Positions 5,366 to 5,420 of a stretch of 5,420 bases of DNA are shown one piece after another (positions within the stretch are counted from its first letter, which is position 1; every line of letters starts with the position of its first letter). The notes beneath the pieces were generated by a model that saw nothing but the letters and a program-made list of their open reading frames with translations, was not told the origin of the DNA and did not search any database. The translations under genes and the position numbers were made by a program. This DNA is from Anaerolineae bacterium (GTDB lineage: Bacteria > Chloroflexota > Anaerolineae > Aggregatilineales > UBA2796), in contig JADZBY010000519.1 of the NCBI GenBank assembly GCA_020851855.1, positions 1 through 5,420 of the forward strand, read 5' to 3'.

Positions 5366-5384
5366 GCGGAGCAAGGCGCTCCGT
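5366..5384 (+). other. Short hairpin after the last gene, no U-tract
   Basis: CGGAGC (5367-5372) pairs perfectly with GCTCCG (5378-5383) across a 5-nt loop, with a possible extra G-U pair outside. It lies 69 bases past the acetyltransferase stop codon. The following bases (TGCATCCACC) contain no U-run, so it does not qualify as a standard intrinsic terminator. The region 5298-5420 contains no gene that I can support. Confidence 0.3.
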
Positions 5385-5420
5385 GCATCCACCGGGAGTA
5401 GAAGCTGTTAGGAATTTTGA

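Noticed and set aside
5296..5420. T-box-like fragments (AAGGGCGGAATCGGG at 5297-5311 and GGGAGTAGAAG at 5394-5404)
   Set aside because: The first only loosely resembles the T-box antiterminator motif and is in the wrong order relative to the second, which resembles the stem I AGTA motif. No supporting structure can be traced before the window ends.

Overview
The window is about 5.4 kb of GC-rich bacterial DNA with tightly packed genes. It holds six recognisable genes in three blocks. No RNA gene, insertion sequence, CRISPR array or prophage gene was seen. Taxonomy cannot be settled from this stretch. The high GC content, a TTG start, a chelatase I/D pair and a YghO-like acetyltransferase would fit an environmental bacterium such as a member of the Chloroflexota, but this is only a guess.

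Block 1 (about 16-2577, plus strand) is a metal-chelatase operon. A ChlI/BchI-type AAA+ ATPase (88-1200) is followed by a VWA/MIDAS protein that matches the C-terminal half of ChlD/BchD (1221-2138). A four-pass membrane protein of unknown function (2131-2577) starts at TTG inside the end of the VWA gene. The most interesting feature is the ATPase/VWA junction. An A9 run (1180-1188) is preceded by an SD-like AGAGGA, followed 10 nt later by the zero-frame stop, and then by a GC-rich stem-loop. A -1 ribosomal slip on the A-run would join the two frames without a break into a 683-residue protein with the architecture and length of a full ChlD medium subunit. Normal termination would give the small ChlI subunit. 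The locus therefore looks like a one-gene, two-subunit chelatase made by programmed frameshifting, resembling dnaX. This has been reported for chlD genes in cobalamin producers. No large subunit (CobN/ChlH) is in the window, so the metal, cobalt or magnesium, is not determined.

Block 2 (2537-3268, minus strand) is a uridine-phosphorylase-like nucleoside phosphorylase. It converges on the membrane-protein gene with a 41-bp overlap. A perfect 11-bp inverted repeat (2477-2506) lies just past its stop codon.

Block 3 (3471-5297, plus strand) is a TetR-family regulator followed directly by a 384-residue GNAT-fold protein. The regulator has a near-consensus promoter (TTGACA-16-TATGCT), with an 18-bp near-palindrome over the expected transcription start as a likely autoregulatory operator. 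The acetyltransferase has a strong ribosome binding site that begins inside the TetR stop codon, so the two are probably one operon. The last 120 bases hold no gene, only a short hairpin without a U-tract.
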